A stretch of DNA of 64,000 bases from Streptomyces sp. RPA4-2 (GTDB taxonomy: Bacteria; Actinomycetota; Actinomycetes; Streptomycetales; Streptomycetaceae), in the NCBI RefSeq assembly GCF_012273515.2, contig NZ_CP050975.2:8866001-8930000 (forward strand). Direction: 5' to 3'. The notes under the pieces were generated by a model. The model was not told the DNA's origin, ran no database searches, and was given only the letters and a program-made list of their open reading frames with translations. The position numbers and the translations under genes were made by a program. Of this stretch, positions 16,700 to 25,003 are shown one piece after another; the first letter of the stretch is position 1; each line of letters starts with the position of its first letter.

Positions 16700-17619
16700 C
16701 GCCAGCGCAGAGCGATCGATGGGCGGCGGGATGCGTCTGCGGCTGCACTCGCGGCATCGGCTTCAGGAACCCGAGAGCGAGGTGGACCGGGCGAGCGACG
16801 AGGAGGTCGTCGCGATGTTCCTGGCCTGTCGCTCGGCGGGGGACCGGCTGACCCTTCTCTTGCCGGCCCGGGTCGGTCTGCGACCGGGGCAAGTAGCGGA
16901 TCTGCACCGCTGCGATGCTCATCTGATGCCCGATTCGAGGTCGTTGGGATGTGATGTTGAAGGCGCTCATGTGCACGTTGTGCGTCGGCAGAACGAGAAC
17001 GGTGCCTGGTCGAAGTCGAAGAAGGCGTGGGCGATGCCGGTGGACTTCCTGGTGGTGCAGGCTTTCGACCTGTACGCGGTGGAGCGGCACGAGTGGCTGG
17101 GATCCGGCGGCAGCGACCACTGCTTGGTGAACCTGTTCCGCCCTCCCTGCGGGGCACCGATCACGACGGGAGCGATCGGCGAGTTGCTGGAGTCGCCGTC
17201 GCGTCGTGCTGGTCTGGGGCGGGTCCGTCACACCGCGGATGTGCCGGCACGGAATGGCCAGCAACGTCACAGACGCCGGTGGGTCCCTGGACGAGGTGCG
17301 GGCGCTGCTGGGTCAGAAGCACCCCGGCTCTCCCCGCCCGTATCTGCATCCTGCCACGGCCCGGTTGCGTGCGGCCGTTGACCAGGGCGGCACCGTCAGC
17401 GGCTTCAGAGAGTCCGTGCTGTGTCGAGTCTGCGATCGCGATGACTCGGCCGCCGCGCCGCTGATCGCCCTCTGTGAAGAGGATGGTTCCTTCCCTGCCG
17501 ACAAACTCGATGTCTTCGGGCCACTTGCCGAGGTATGGGTTGAAGACCGCCGGAACACCGCCGTCGACGAGGGACTCCTCAACGAGCAGGAGCGGCTGTG
17601 GCGAAACGGTGAGCTCTAG
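16700..17619 (+). pseudogene. Tyrosine recombinase/integrase, frameshifted twice
   Basis: Recombinase sequence runs in three blocks: CVCGCTRGIGFRNPRARW (frame 1), then DEEVVAMFLACRSAGDR, ARVGLRPGQVADLH and VRRQNENGAWSKSKKAWAMP (frame 3), then VTPRMCRHGMASNVTDAG, LDEVRALLGQKHPG and RPYLHPATARLRAAV (frame 1). Catalytic Arg is in GLRPGQV, the RH pair in MCRHGMA, and the Tyr in RPYLHP. Shifts occur near 16790 and 17215. An unfamiliar tail of about 75 residues follows to 17619; an antisense frame there is also fairly protein-like. Probably the dead integrase of a former mobile element. Confidence 0.8.
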
Positions 17620-18068
17620 CTTGCTAGCGCAAGCCCCTGCGGTCCAACGCATGCTGAAGGCACCGGGCGACGTACTTCGTCACTTACCCGGGGGCGGCAG
17701 TGCTTGCTCTCGAATCGGCTCCCGCAACGTTCGCGACGAACCGTACCCAACGGTCACATGGTGTGACGGGCGCCTGGTACTCACAGGGCTGCTTGGCCTG
17801 ACAGCGACAGCTTTGTGCTGCCTGTTGTTGTGGCGGACGAGCAACCCATGAAGCGGCGTGCCGGACGAGATCCCGGCCGGCCGCCCCGAACCGAAAGGCT
17901 CCCCGCCGCCGCCCCGCGCCATGAGCCAGCCGCGCGTGACCGAACACCGCTCCGGGCAGCCGCGCAGCACGGCCCACCCGGCTCCAGCCCTTGACGCCGA
18001 ATCCCTCAGCGCTCAGTACAGCGACTCACGGCGCGGTTCTGGTGGGTGCGGATCCCGCACGAGACGGG
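17620..18068. other. Spacer downstream of the integrase pseudogene
   Basis: No supported gene. One plus frame ends at 17851 in a hydrophobic stretch (LVLTGLLGLTATALCCLLLW), which could be the tail of a small membrane protein, but its upstream part is not convincing. Confidence 0.3.
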
Positions 18069-18470
18069 TCAGAGAACACTCCACGCCCGCAACTGGCGAC
18101 CAATCAGCCCGACGCCCATGGTCCCGGAGGCGGCCTCTGCTACCAGAGAGACCGCCTCTTTGGGCAGGTAGTCGAGGAGACACCCATTCAGGGTCAGGTA
18201 AGCCTCTGCGGAATGCCAGGCGAAGGCCTCGTTGGAGTGCTCCAGACACGGCAATTTCACCAGCGTCTGGAGCAGCGCGGCCGCCTTGAGATACAGCGAG
18301 CCGTAGACATCACGCTCCATGGCTCGGGCAATGACCCGGGCGACTGCTGCGTAGAGCGGCCCGTAGTCGTCAACCTGCGGATCACCAGGCAGCAATTGTG
18401 CGGCATGCAGCAAGAACGCCACCTCAAGAGGCTGGAGCGGTTCGTTCAGCGTCACGCGGTGTGGCTCCAT
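18069..18470 (-). CDS. Doc/Fic-like toxin of Streptomyces type
   Basis: The ATG at 18470 (MEPHRVTLNEPLQPLEVAFL) is preferred over the GTG at 18497. The layout matches the small Fic-family toxins common in Streptomyces: LLPGDPQVDDYGPLYAAVAR, VYGSLYLKAAALLQTLVK, then LEHSNEAFAWHSAEAYLTLN in place of the canonical HPFxxGNG/D/K-R loop. The active loop is degenerate, as in many members of this group, so AMP or phosphate transfer cannot be assumed. The antitoxin that normally precedes such toxins is not recognised upstream. It may be orphaned. Confidence 0.7.
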   Translation of the reverse strand: MEPHRVTLNEPLQPLEVAFLLHAAQLLPGDPQVDDYGPLYAAVARVIARAMERDVYGSLYLKAAALLQTLVKLPCLEHSNEAFAWHSAEAYLTLNGCLLDYLPKEAVSLVAEAASGTMGVGLIGRQLRAWSVL

Positions 18471-18571
18471 CGCCACCGCAACCACCACCGTCGACACGTA
18501 AATTGAGAAACGGCTGATGCCTACCGTGCACGAGCTCGTTAGGAAAGCACCGAAACACGCGCGAGATCACC

Positions 18572-18928
18572 TCAGTCCTGTGCGTCACCCTTTTCGAAAT
18601 GCAGCGCCAGCGCGCGCAGGATGTCAGCAGTCGACACATCCGCTGCGCCGTCGTCGTGCGCCTCAGCGAGAGTGACGAACGCCAGGGCGAATGCGGCTGC
18701 CATCTGCTCGATGGCCGGTGACCACTCGCGCTTGACGGCCATGGTCACGTCGCGGACGGTCGCGTCTGGAGCGAACGCCAGCTTCGGCATCAGCTCCGTC
18801 AGGAGCGAGGAGATCATCCCGGATGCCGGTTCGGCGCCCTGCTCCTGGCCTTCGCGGACCAGTCGCCGTCTCTCGAGGGCTTCCGTCAGTACGGCAACGA
18901 CTCCCTGCATTACCTCGCGGTGCTCCAT
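18572..18928 (-). CDS. Hypothetical helical protein, 118 aa
   Basis: Start ATG 18928 (MEHREVMQGVVAVLTEALER). The protein is mostly alpha-helical and acidic at the end (LALHFEKGDAQD), without TM segments or a signal peptide. No family is recognised. It lies about 100 nt upstream of the Fic-like toxin on the same strand, so it could be part of that unit, though it does not look like a Phd-type antitoxin. Its 5' end overlaps the possible start of the plus-strand gene at 18920. Confidence 0.5.
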   Translation of the reverse strand: MEHREVMQGVVAVLTEALERRRLVREGQEQGAEPASGMISSLLTELMPKLAFAPDATVRDVTMAVKREWSPAIEQMAAAFALAFVTLAEAHDDGAADVSTADILRALALHFEKGDAQD

Positions 18929-19792
18929 GTGCGGCAGCCTACGACTCCAGTGCGAAGCCACGATTCAGATGCGCGTGGGCTGTTCGTGTGCAGAGGTGAG
19001 CGCCGCGAGGGCGGCCGGTTCGACCTGGGCCGGGCATTGGAGCTGTGGCAGTCCCGGTATGCGCCCGTCCTGTATGTCGTGGACGCCTCCGGCCTGCCGA
19101 TGACTCCGGAGGCTGAGGTCCTTGCCGGACGGGACGCCTCCGATGTGCCGATGCTGCTGCTGGCCCGGGTGATCGCCCCGGTGGTCATCATCGGGACCGA
19201 CGCGGACCTGGTCGACAGCGGGCTCGCGGCCGGCGACTGGGTCGCCCTGCGCTCGGCTCTGGGAGACGTGGGGGTGACGGAGGGCCGGATGGCCGACCTG
19301 GAGAAGCAAGCCGGTGTCCTGGTGAACCTGACCGGCAGCCTGATCGAGGCGGCGGTGCAGTTCAGCAATCCGAAGCGGCTGGCGGTCGCGACGCTGGTGG
19401 CCGCAGTGGCGGCCGGGGCCCTGTACTGGCGGCGCCAGAGGCGCCCGCGTGTCCCCTCGCAGCGGCAGCCGGTGCTGCCTGTGATGCTGGAACACGCCTC
19501 GACACAGATGGCCGCGCTTACCACGCGGCACACGCGGGGTGAGGACCTGTGGCGGCAGGCGGAGCTGGGAACGCCCGGCGACACCCTGCTGCACCGGATC
19601 GCCCGGACGTTGGTCAAATCCCGGACGCCCCTGACCCGTACGGCGATTGTGGAGCGCCTGGGAGAGACCGTCCCCGGTGCGGGGCACACCACGCGGATGG
19701 CGGCCGTCCGGGACGTGCTGACCGCCCACGCGATGTTCGTGGACGTCACGGGCCGGGGGCACTGGCAGGTCGGCCGCCTCGGCGGCCCGTAA
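18920..19792 (+). CDS. PIN-like domain protein with TM segment and C-terminal winged helix
   Basis: The body from residue 32 looks like the second half of a PIN nuclease domain: DLGRALELWQSRYAPVLYVV, VLAGRDASDVPMLLLARVIA, VVIIGTDADLVDSGLAAGDW. A single TM helix follows (RLAVATLVAAVAAGALYW), then a cytoplasmic linker and a C-terminal winged-helix-like region (SRTPLTRTAIVERLGET to HWQVGRLG). The first strand with the conserved PIN Asp is absent, and the first 20 residues overlap the minus-strand gene, so the 5' end is probably truncated or rearranged. Confidence 0.5.
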   Translation: MLHVRQPTTPVRSHDSDARGLFVCRGERREGGRFDLGRALELWQSRYAPVLYVVDASGLPMTPEAEVLAGRDASDVPMLLLARVIAPVVIIGTDADLVDSGLAAGDWVALRSALGDVGVTEGRMADLEKQAGVLVNLTGSLIEAAVQFSNPKRLAVATLVAAVAAGALYWRRQRRPRVPSQRQPVLPVMLEHASTQMAALTTRHTRGEDLWRQAELGTPGDTLLHRIARTLVKSRTPLTRTAIVERLGETVPGAGHTTRMAAVRDVLTAHAMFVDVTGRGHWQVGRLGGP

Positions 19793-19957
19793 CTGGTGAG
19801 CGCTGAGCCCTGCAACCCGCACCGGTGCAGCCAGGCCGGCCGCTGCACGGTTGCACACTGGGGAGCTGCGCAGTCGGGGACGTGCCTGCGCATTGCACTC
19901 GGCGGCCCGGTGCGCAGTGTCCCGCAGCTGCACAACGGGAGAGCCGTTCGTGCGCGT

Positions 19958-20010
19958 GGTGTGGGCTCTGGTGTGGCCTCCCCACAGCCCACGCCGGTGC
20001 GGTCATCCCG
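19958..20010 (+). repeat. 53-bp hairpin repeat, copy 1
   Basis: It matches 20489-20541 at most positions: GGTGTGGGCTCTGGTGTGG followed by CCACAGCCCAC and GCCGGTGCGGTC. The inner palindrome pairs GTGGGCT with AGCCCAC around TGTGG. It lies within the TGCGCA array. Confidence 0.7.
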
Positions 20011-20066
20011 CCTGCGCCCGGTCATCGCGCAGTCTCGCCGGCCGGGCTGCGCATGTGGTGCGCATC

Positions 20067-20112
20067 GGCTGCGCAACGCGGTGACCTGCCGTGGTCGGGC
20101 CTGTGGTCGGGG
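20067..20112 (+). repeat. 46-bp direct repeat module, copy A
   Basis: It begins GGCTGCGCAACGCGGTGACC and ends CTGTGGTCGGGG. It differs from the copy at 21133-21178 at 4 of 46 positions. A shorter relative (GGCTGCGCACCGC, TGACC, GGTGGTCGGG) is at 20611-20641. Confidence 0.7.
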
Positions 20113-20488
20113 TCCTGGTCGGGCTCCGGTGGCGCCCGACCGGTGCGCAGGGCTCGATGCGCAATGGGGCGGTCTGGGAACCGTGTTGCGCAGTGGGCAG
20201 TCCGCTGTGGTCGGTCCTTTGCGCACCGGCTGCGCAGCGCCTCAATCGGACGTGTCGTCCGGATTGTATTCCGGTCGGCAGAAGCTGCAGGTCTTGATGT
20301 ACTCGGTGTCGCGGACAGCGACGTGGAACTGGGCTACGGAGATTGGCGACGTCTTCCGGCTGGCCCTGGTGCAGCTGTCGACGTGCGCGGATTGGTGCGC
20401 AGCGGGCCCGCGCAACACTCTCCGGGACTGCGCAGGGTCCCGCCGCCGCGGCCGGCGCCGAACGCGGCGGAAGGCCTCGCCTGTTCAT

Positions 20489-20541
20489 GGTGTGGGCGCT
20501 GGTGTGGCCTCACCACAGCCCACACCGGCGTGGTCGCCCCG
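20489..20541 (+). repeat. 53-bp hairpin repeat, copy 2
   Basis: Here the stem is perfect: GTGTGGGC pairs with GCCCACAC and, inside, TGTGG with CCACA. Conservation of the pairing between the two copies suggests that the hairpin itself matters. Confidence 0.7.
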
Positions 20542-20747
20542 ACCATGGCTGGGCTACTGCGCGATCACACCAGCTGACTACGCGGGGTCTGCGCAATGGG
20601 TGTGCCCCGGCTGCGCACCGCTGTGACCTGGGGTGGTCGGGTGCGCAGCCGGGGCGGAGGACATGACAGCCCGAGGGGTGCGGACGGCAGTCCTGGCTCC
20701 CTTTTCCGCGTGGCTGCGGTGGAGAGGCTTGTGACGCTGTGCGGTCG

Positions 20748-20945
20748 TCAGCGCTGGGGGCGCTTCGCCTGGCTTGCGCTACCGCCCTTGTGACCGGCTG
20801 CGCGGGCCTCTTCACTGCTGAAGTGCTGGGCTGCGCCCTTCTCCTGGGCCGTGTCGCCCCTGCGCGCGGCGGCAGCGCGCCGCTCTTCGGGGGTCATGTC
20901 CGCAAGGTTCTTCTTGTCCGCGCGGTCGCTCTGGTTCTCGGCCAT
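20748..20945 (-). CDS. KGG-domain protein
   Basis: Start ATG 20945 after CAGGAGACGTCACC. The 65-residue, highly charged protein contains the KGG motif (EEARAAGHKGGSASQAK) of YciG/stress-induced bacterial proteins, and a relative of it earlier (TPEERRAAAARRGDTAQEKG). Such proteins are small, disordered and induced by stress; their biochemical role is not established. It interrupts the TGCGCA array, and no other gene is co-directional with it. Confidence 0.8.
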   Translation of the reverse strand: MAENQSDRADKKNLADMTPEERRAAAARRGDTAQEKGAAQHFSSEEARAAGHKGGSASQAKRPQR

Positions 20946-21718
20946 GGTGACGTCTCCTGTGGGAAGAGAAACTGGGGGTGACATGAGAGTCACACACCGT
21001 GGACAGGCCCGCACCTTGGATCATTACCGTGGGTAGCGGCTCTGGGGGATGCCGCATCGGCGCTCTCCCACGCTCACGGGGCTGATTGCGCAGAGCCTGC
21101 ACAATCAGCCCGAGGGCTGCGCCTCGGCGCGAGGCTGCGCAACGCGCTGACCTGCTGTGGCCGGGTCTGTGGTCGGGGCGATGGCCAGGTGCGGCGGTGC
21201 CGGCAGTTGCGCACCCCGCGCCGTCCTTGAGACGTGTTGCCGCTGCGGTGTTGTCCGGGTGTGGGCGCGGGGTCTGTACTGGTACCTGGTGGCCCTCGGG
21301 GAGCATGGGCGTGCCGGTGATCATCGGGGCGCCCGGTGCTCGCTGCGCAGCGGTGGTGCGCACTTCCGACCTGGTCGCGGCCGTGGTGGTGTGGCCTGGT
21401 AGGGAGTCGACCGTTCCCCCTACCGTCTTCCCTACCGTTCCCCCTGCCAACTCCCCTACCGGCACGTGGAGTTGTCTCGCCGGTGTTCGTGCAGGTCAGG
21501 CCCCTTGACCAGGCCCGACCGCCGGTCTCGACAACCCTCTCTTCTCTCCTCCTGCCCCCTGCCTTGTGTGTGATGTCAGCGGCAGGTGGCAGGGTGGTGC
21601 GGCGTCGAGTCGAGAGGGTCCGGTGGGTTCGCGTGGGGTGCGCGGCCCGGCGCGGCCGGTCCGCGGCCCCGGGCGCCTGTCGGCGCCAGGGGCGGTGAGA
21701 CTGGGCTGGGGGAGGGGT
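20946..21718. other. Non-coding region upstream of the replication-relaxation gene
   Basis: It holds the last five TGCGCA sites, the 46-bp module copy B, and a pyrimidine-rich segment (21410-21461) with ACCGTTCCCCCT at a 24-bp period and CCCTACCG three times. Long open frames on both strands here have biased, non-protein composition. Confidence 0.5.
21133..21178 (+). repeat. 46-bp direct repeat module, copy B
   Basis: It begins GGCTGCGCAACGCGCTGACC and ends CTGTGGTCGGGG, with four mismatches to 20067-20112. It is separated from copy A by 1066 bp. Confidence 0.7.
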
Positions 21719-23140
21719 GTGGGTGTGGGTGGTTCGTTGACGTATCCGTACGGGTCGACCAGCTTGGTGCGCGGGCACGTGCTCGCCGCGCTCGGTGTGC
21801 TGAAGGTCGCGAGCGCGGATCAGATCCGCAGGCTGACCTGTCCGGGACACAAGGACAGCAAGGGTGTACGCAACGCCTGCCTGGATCTCGCCAAGCACGG
21901 ACTGACGCAGTCAGACGGCTTCGCCCGGGATGGGCAGAAGCTGTGGGGCCTGACCGCACTCGGCCTGACCGCCGCAGCGGAAGCCCTCGGGCGCCCTGCT
22001 GCGGACATGGGCGGCAACGCGCGCGGTGCGGCCCGCTCGGGTGCCCCGCACGCGATGGCCGTCAACGAGACGGTCATCGCCCTCACCGGCACCCAGCCTG
22101 TTGCCACCCGCCCGATCGCCCGCACCACCTCAACACCCGCCCCCGGGACGCTCATCGAGGCCGCCATGCCGGCCGTGCGGGCTGGCTCGCCGGTTCCGGC
22201 GGGGTCCGGGTCGGTGGGGTCGTGGGCGACGGAGGTGGTGCACAACATGCCGGGCACGAGCCGTACGCGTCCTTCGGTGCGTGCGGACGCGGTCCTGCGG
22301 GCTCCGGAGGCCGGCCTGCCGGTGCTGCTGGTGGAGGTCGACCGGTGCACGGAAGCGGATGAATTCCTGGCGGCCAAGTTCGCCCGCTACCACCAGTACT
22401 TCCGTGTGAAGGTCAAGGATCCCATGATCCCCGCGGCCCACGCGGTCCATGCGAGTCTGAGCGTCCCGTTGTGGCAGAGCCTTTACCCGCCGACGGGCCG
22501 GGGCGGGTATCCGCCGATTGCCGTGGTGTTCGACCCCGGCACCCGGCTGGGAGAGCAGGCGCTGAAGAACCGTATGAACCGGGTGCTGGATCTGACCCGC
22601 GAACACTGGTCGGGCAAGTACCAGAAACTCAGCGGCTTCGGTGGCGAACCGGACGGCTACGTCGACTTCAGCGACGCCATCCCGGTTCTCTTCACCACCC
22701 TGGACCGCATCCAGGAATCCGGCCCGCTCACACCGGTGTGGTGGCGCTGCGGACACCGCCGGTGGGAAACCCTTTTTGACGCCTTGGACAACCCCCAGGA
22801 CCGCAAAGCCTGGCGCCGGCGCGAGGACGAACGCAGCGCAGCCCGGGAAGGACAGGAAGCCCGCCAGCGGAAAGAAGGAACGGCCCCCGCCGGGAACTGG
22901 TCCCCGCGGCACCTTCCCGCGCAGCCCGAACCCGCACTCCCGCCCGCCCCACCCTGCGAGACCTGCGGCGGGCCGCTCAAGGGACTTGGCGGCGAAGGCC
23001 CCTCCGCCCCGCCGCCGGACGGACGCACCTGCGAGGCCTGCCGCATCACCGAAGCCTCGCGGCCGCCCACCGGACTGTTCAAAGCCCTCTTCGGCCGCCA
23101 GGACAAGAAGCCCCCACCAGAGCCCTCAGCCGGACTGTGA
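21719..23140 (+). CDS. Replication-relaxation family protein
   Basis: Start GTG 21719 (or 21725) after GGGGGAGGGG; the open frame further upstream is repeat-like. A winged-helix start (RGHVLAALGVLKVASADQIR) is typical of Replic_Relax proteins on actinobacterial plasmids and ICEs. The core (SVRADAVLRAPEAG, LLVEVDRCTEADEFLAAKFA, RYHQYFRVK) resembles a nuclease-like fold with an E-x-D strand. The C-terminal 130 residues are charged, with two CxxC pairs (CETCGGPLKG and CEACR) that could bind zinc. The gene lies directly next to the TGCGCA repeats. Confidence 0.8.
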   Translation: MGVGGSLTYPYGSTSLVRGHVLAALGVLKVASADQIRRLTCPGHKDSKGVRNACLDLAKHGLTQSDGFARDGQKLWGLTALGLTAAAEALGRPAADMGGNARGAARSGAPHAMAVNETVIALTGTQPVATRPIARTTSTPAPGTLIEAAMPAVRAGSPVPAGSGSVGSWATEVVHNMPGTSRTRPSVRADAVLRAPEAGLPVLLVEVDRCTEADEFLAAKFARYHQYFRVKVKDPMIPAAHAVHASLSVPLWQSLYPPTGRGGYPPIAVVFDPGTRLGEQALKNRMNRVLDLTREHWSGKYQKLSGFGGEPDGYVDFSDAIPVLFTTLDRIQESGPLTPVWWRCGHRRWETLFDALDNPQDRKAWRRREDERSAAREGQEARQRKEGTAPAGNWSPRHLPAQPEPALPPAPPCETCGGPLKGLGGEGPSAPPPDGRTCEACRITEASRPPTGLFKALFGRQDKKPPPEPSAGL

Positions 23141-23375
23141 CAGTGTCCCCGACCGTCGTGCCCCGCACTGTTCAACGGCGGCGACGCCGACCATGGCGCG
23201 TACCTCCCGGTTGGCCGGGGCAGCGCCAGGCCGCTTCAGACAGCGATGGCTCTGTTTGAGTGCCTGTTCCGAACATGCCAGGCGCGCCTTTGCCGATATT
23301 TCTCGGAGAAGGCCCAGTGGCTAGATCTTCTGGAGAGCGAGAGCTGCTGTGCCTGTCCCAGTACCGTGGCTTCGC

Positions 23376-24278
23376 ATGACCGACGCCGAGATCGAGATCA
23401 CCGCAGACCTGGTCCATGACCTGCTGCAGGAGCAGCATCCGGACCTTGCCGGGTTGGCCATCCGTGAGGTAGCGGGCGGTTGGGACAACCAAATGTGGCG
23501 GCTTGGGGACGAGTTGGCTGTGCGTATGCCGCGTACTGAAGGTGCCCCGGGTCTCCAGCGCAAGGAGCGCCGATGGCTGCCCGCCCTGGCCCCGCGCCTG
23601 CCGCTCCCGGTACCGACCCCTGTGCGGACCGGTGAACCTTCCGCGCGGTTCGCGAAGCCCTGGACGATCATGACGTGGGTTCCGGGTGAGCCACTGGACT
23701 ACTCCTCGATCAGCCGCGGCGACCACGCGGCCGACACCCTGGCGGGCTTCCTCAGGGCGCTCCACGTGGAGGCGCCCGTTGACGCGCCGGTCAGTGAGGA
23801 CCGCGGGGGCCACCCCAAGGAGTGCACGGACGGTTTCGACCACTTCTTCCAGGCCGTCGTCCCCGACGACCTCGCCGGCGATGTGCGAGCCGTCTGGGAC
23901 GACGCCGTCGCGGCGCCCGACTGGGAGGGGCCGCCGCTCTGGGTGCATGGCGACCTGCATCCGGCCAACGTCGTCGTCTCGGACGGGACGCTCTCGGGTG
24001 TGATCGATTTCGGTGCCATGTTCGCCGGTGATCCGGCGTGGGACCTCGCGGCCGCGTGGGTGGTGCTTCCCGCGGGCGCCGCCTCACCGTTCTTCGACGT
24101 GTACGCGCACGCGGACAAGGCGACGATCCGCCGCGCCCGCGGGCTGGCTGCTCTGAAGAGCCTGTTCCTCATGCTGATGGGCCAGAACGGAGATCGGGGC
24201 CTTCCTGGCGGCAAGCCGACATGGGGACCCGCTGGCCGCGCGGCGCTCGATCGTGTTCTGAGAGGCGATTTGGTGTAG
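23376..24278 (+). CDS. Aminoglycoside phosphotransferase-family kinase
   Basis: Start ATG 23376 (MTDAEIEITADLVHDLLQEQ). The N-lobe has VAGGWDNQMWRLGDELAVRM, with the ATP-binding Arg/Lys strand. The catalytic loop is VHGDLHPANVVVSDG (HxDxxxxN) near residue 191, and the metal-binding DFG is in VIDFGAMFAGDPAWDLA. The 300-aa length fits APH/macrolide-kinase relatives. The substrate is uncertain: such proteins phosphorylate aminoglycosides, macrolides or small metabolites, so resistance should not be assumed. It is monocistronic. Confidence 0.85.
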   Translation: MTDAEIEITADLVHDLLQEQHPDLAGLAIREVAGGWDNQMWRLGDELAVRMPRTEGAPGLQRKERRWLPALAPRLPLPVPTPVRTGEPSARFAKPWTIMTWVPGEPLDYSSISRGDHAADTLAGFLRALHVEAPVDAPVSEDRGGHPKECTDGFDHFFQAVVPDDLAGDVRAVWDDAVAAPDWEGPPLWVHGDLHPANVVVSDGTLSGVIDFGAMFAGDPAWDLAAAWVVLPAGAASPFFDVYAHADKATIRRARGLAALKSLFLMLMGQNGDRGLPGGKPTWGPAGRAALDRVLRGDLV

Positions 24279-25003
24279 ACACGGAGCGTCGCTCACGTGT
24301 TTTCCCCGTGGAGACAAATGGACCTCATTGCCCTCCGCAGACCTGTCGGGTGAAGCGAGGTTGTATGTGCATCGTGCTCTGGCCCGCGGACAGGACAGCC
24401 CACCGTGGAGCCAGTTGCTCGTCGGGCGCTCCGGCGTTGCCGGCCGGCCGCGGCGCGGCTCCCGGTCTGGCCGGGTGAGGACCCGTTGTTGCGCAAGCTG
24501 TTGCTCAGGCTGTTGACCTGGGTGTTGCAGAGGCTTCCGTCCGCGTGGAGGGAAACGGCTGATCAGGCCGTGTGTGCGGGCCTGGTGTGGGGTCAGACAT
24601 CCCCCTCAGCACTCTCGCACCCGCCCTCCCTGGTAATGGCGGTCGGGGCGGGAACGAGAGCCCCTCGGGGGATTCGGGGCGCCTACACGGTGTTGCTGTG
24701 CGTCGGCCCGGGGCCTCCGCGCTTCGATCGGTCGGTACCGCCAGCCCCGACTGCTCCGCCTCGCGAGCGGGTGATCGGCCCACCGTCTCCTGCTCGCAGG
24801 TCCATCCGACACGAACGGCGAACCGTGTTCGACTGTCGCTTGCCGGACTGCGGGCGGGACGCTCGTTCTTGGCGAGCGCGGCCCGCCAGGAACGGGGCAC
24901 GAACGTGCGGGGCCTATGTGCAGCGGCCGCCGGGTCGCGGCTCGTGTGTCGACGGCTTGCTGAGCTTTTGAAGAATGAACTTCAGGTCCGGCTCCCTGCC
25001 GCG
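24279..25003. other. 725-bp spacer without a supported gene
   Basis: Several frames are open on both strands but are proline- and arginine-rich with no conserved-looking blocks. One plus-strand segment around 24480-24530 is rich in GTTG (GTTGTTGCGCAAGCTGTTG). No repeat or hairpin stood out otherwise. Confidence 0.35.

Larger units (their letters stand above)
19867..21362. repeat. Array of 21 TGCGCA palindromes
   Basis: TGCGCA occurs at 19867, 19887, 19911, 20048, 20059, 20070, 20144, 20158, 20187, 20220, 20231, 20396, 20429, 20590, 20612, 20642, 21087, 21136, 21208, 21344 and 21357. Thirteen lie in the first 568 bp. A GC-rich background would give less than one by chance. The region is non-coding apart from the KGG gene, which contains none. 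Its position beside the replication-relaxation gene suggests a cis-acting locus (replication, partition or transfer); the function is inferred. Confidence 0.8.

Noticed and set aside
19796..20626. A 276-residue plus frame across the array
   Set aside because: Cys/Arg-rich with repeated peptides arising from the DNA repeats; judged non-coding.
19867..21362. TGCGCA array considered as a CRISPR
   Set aside because: Spacing is irregular, the repeat is only 6 bp and palindromic, and no cas genes are present.
24405..24971. A 188-residue plus frame downstream of the phosphotransferase
   Set aside because: No conserved-looking blocks; several frames on both strands are equally open.
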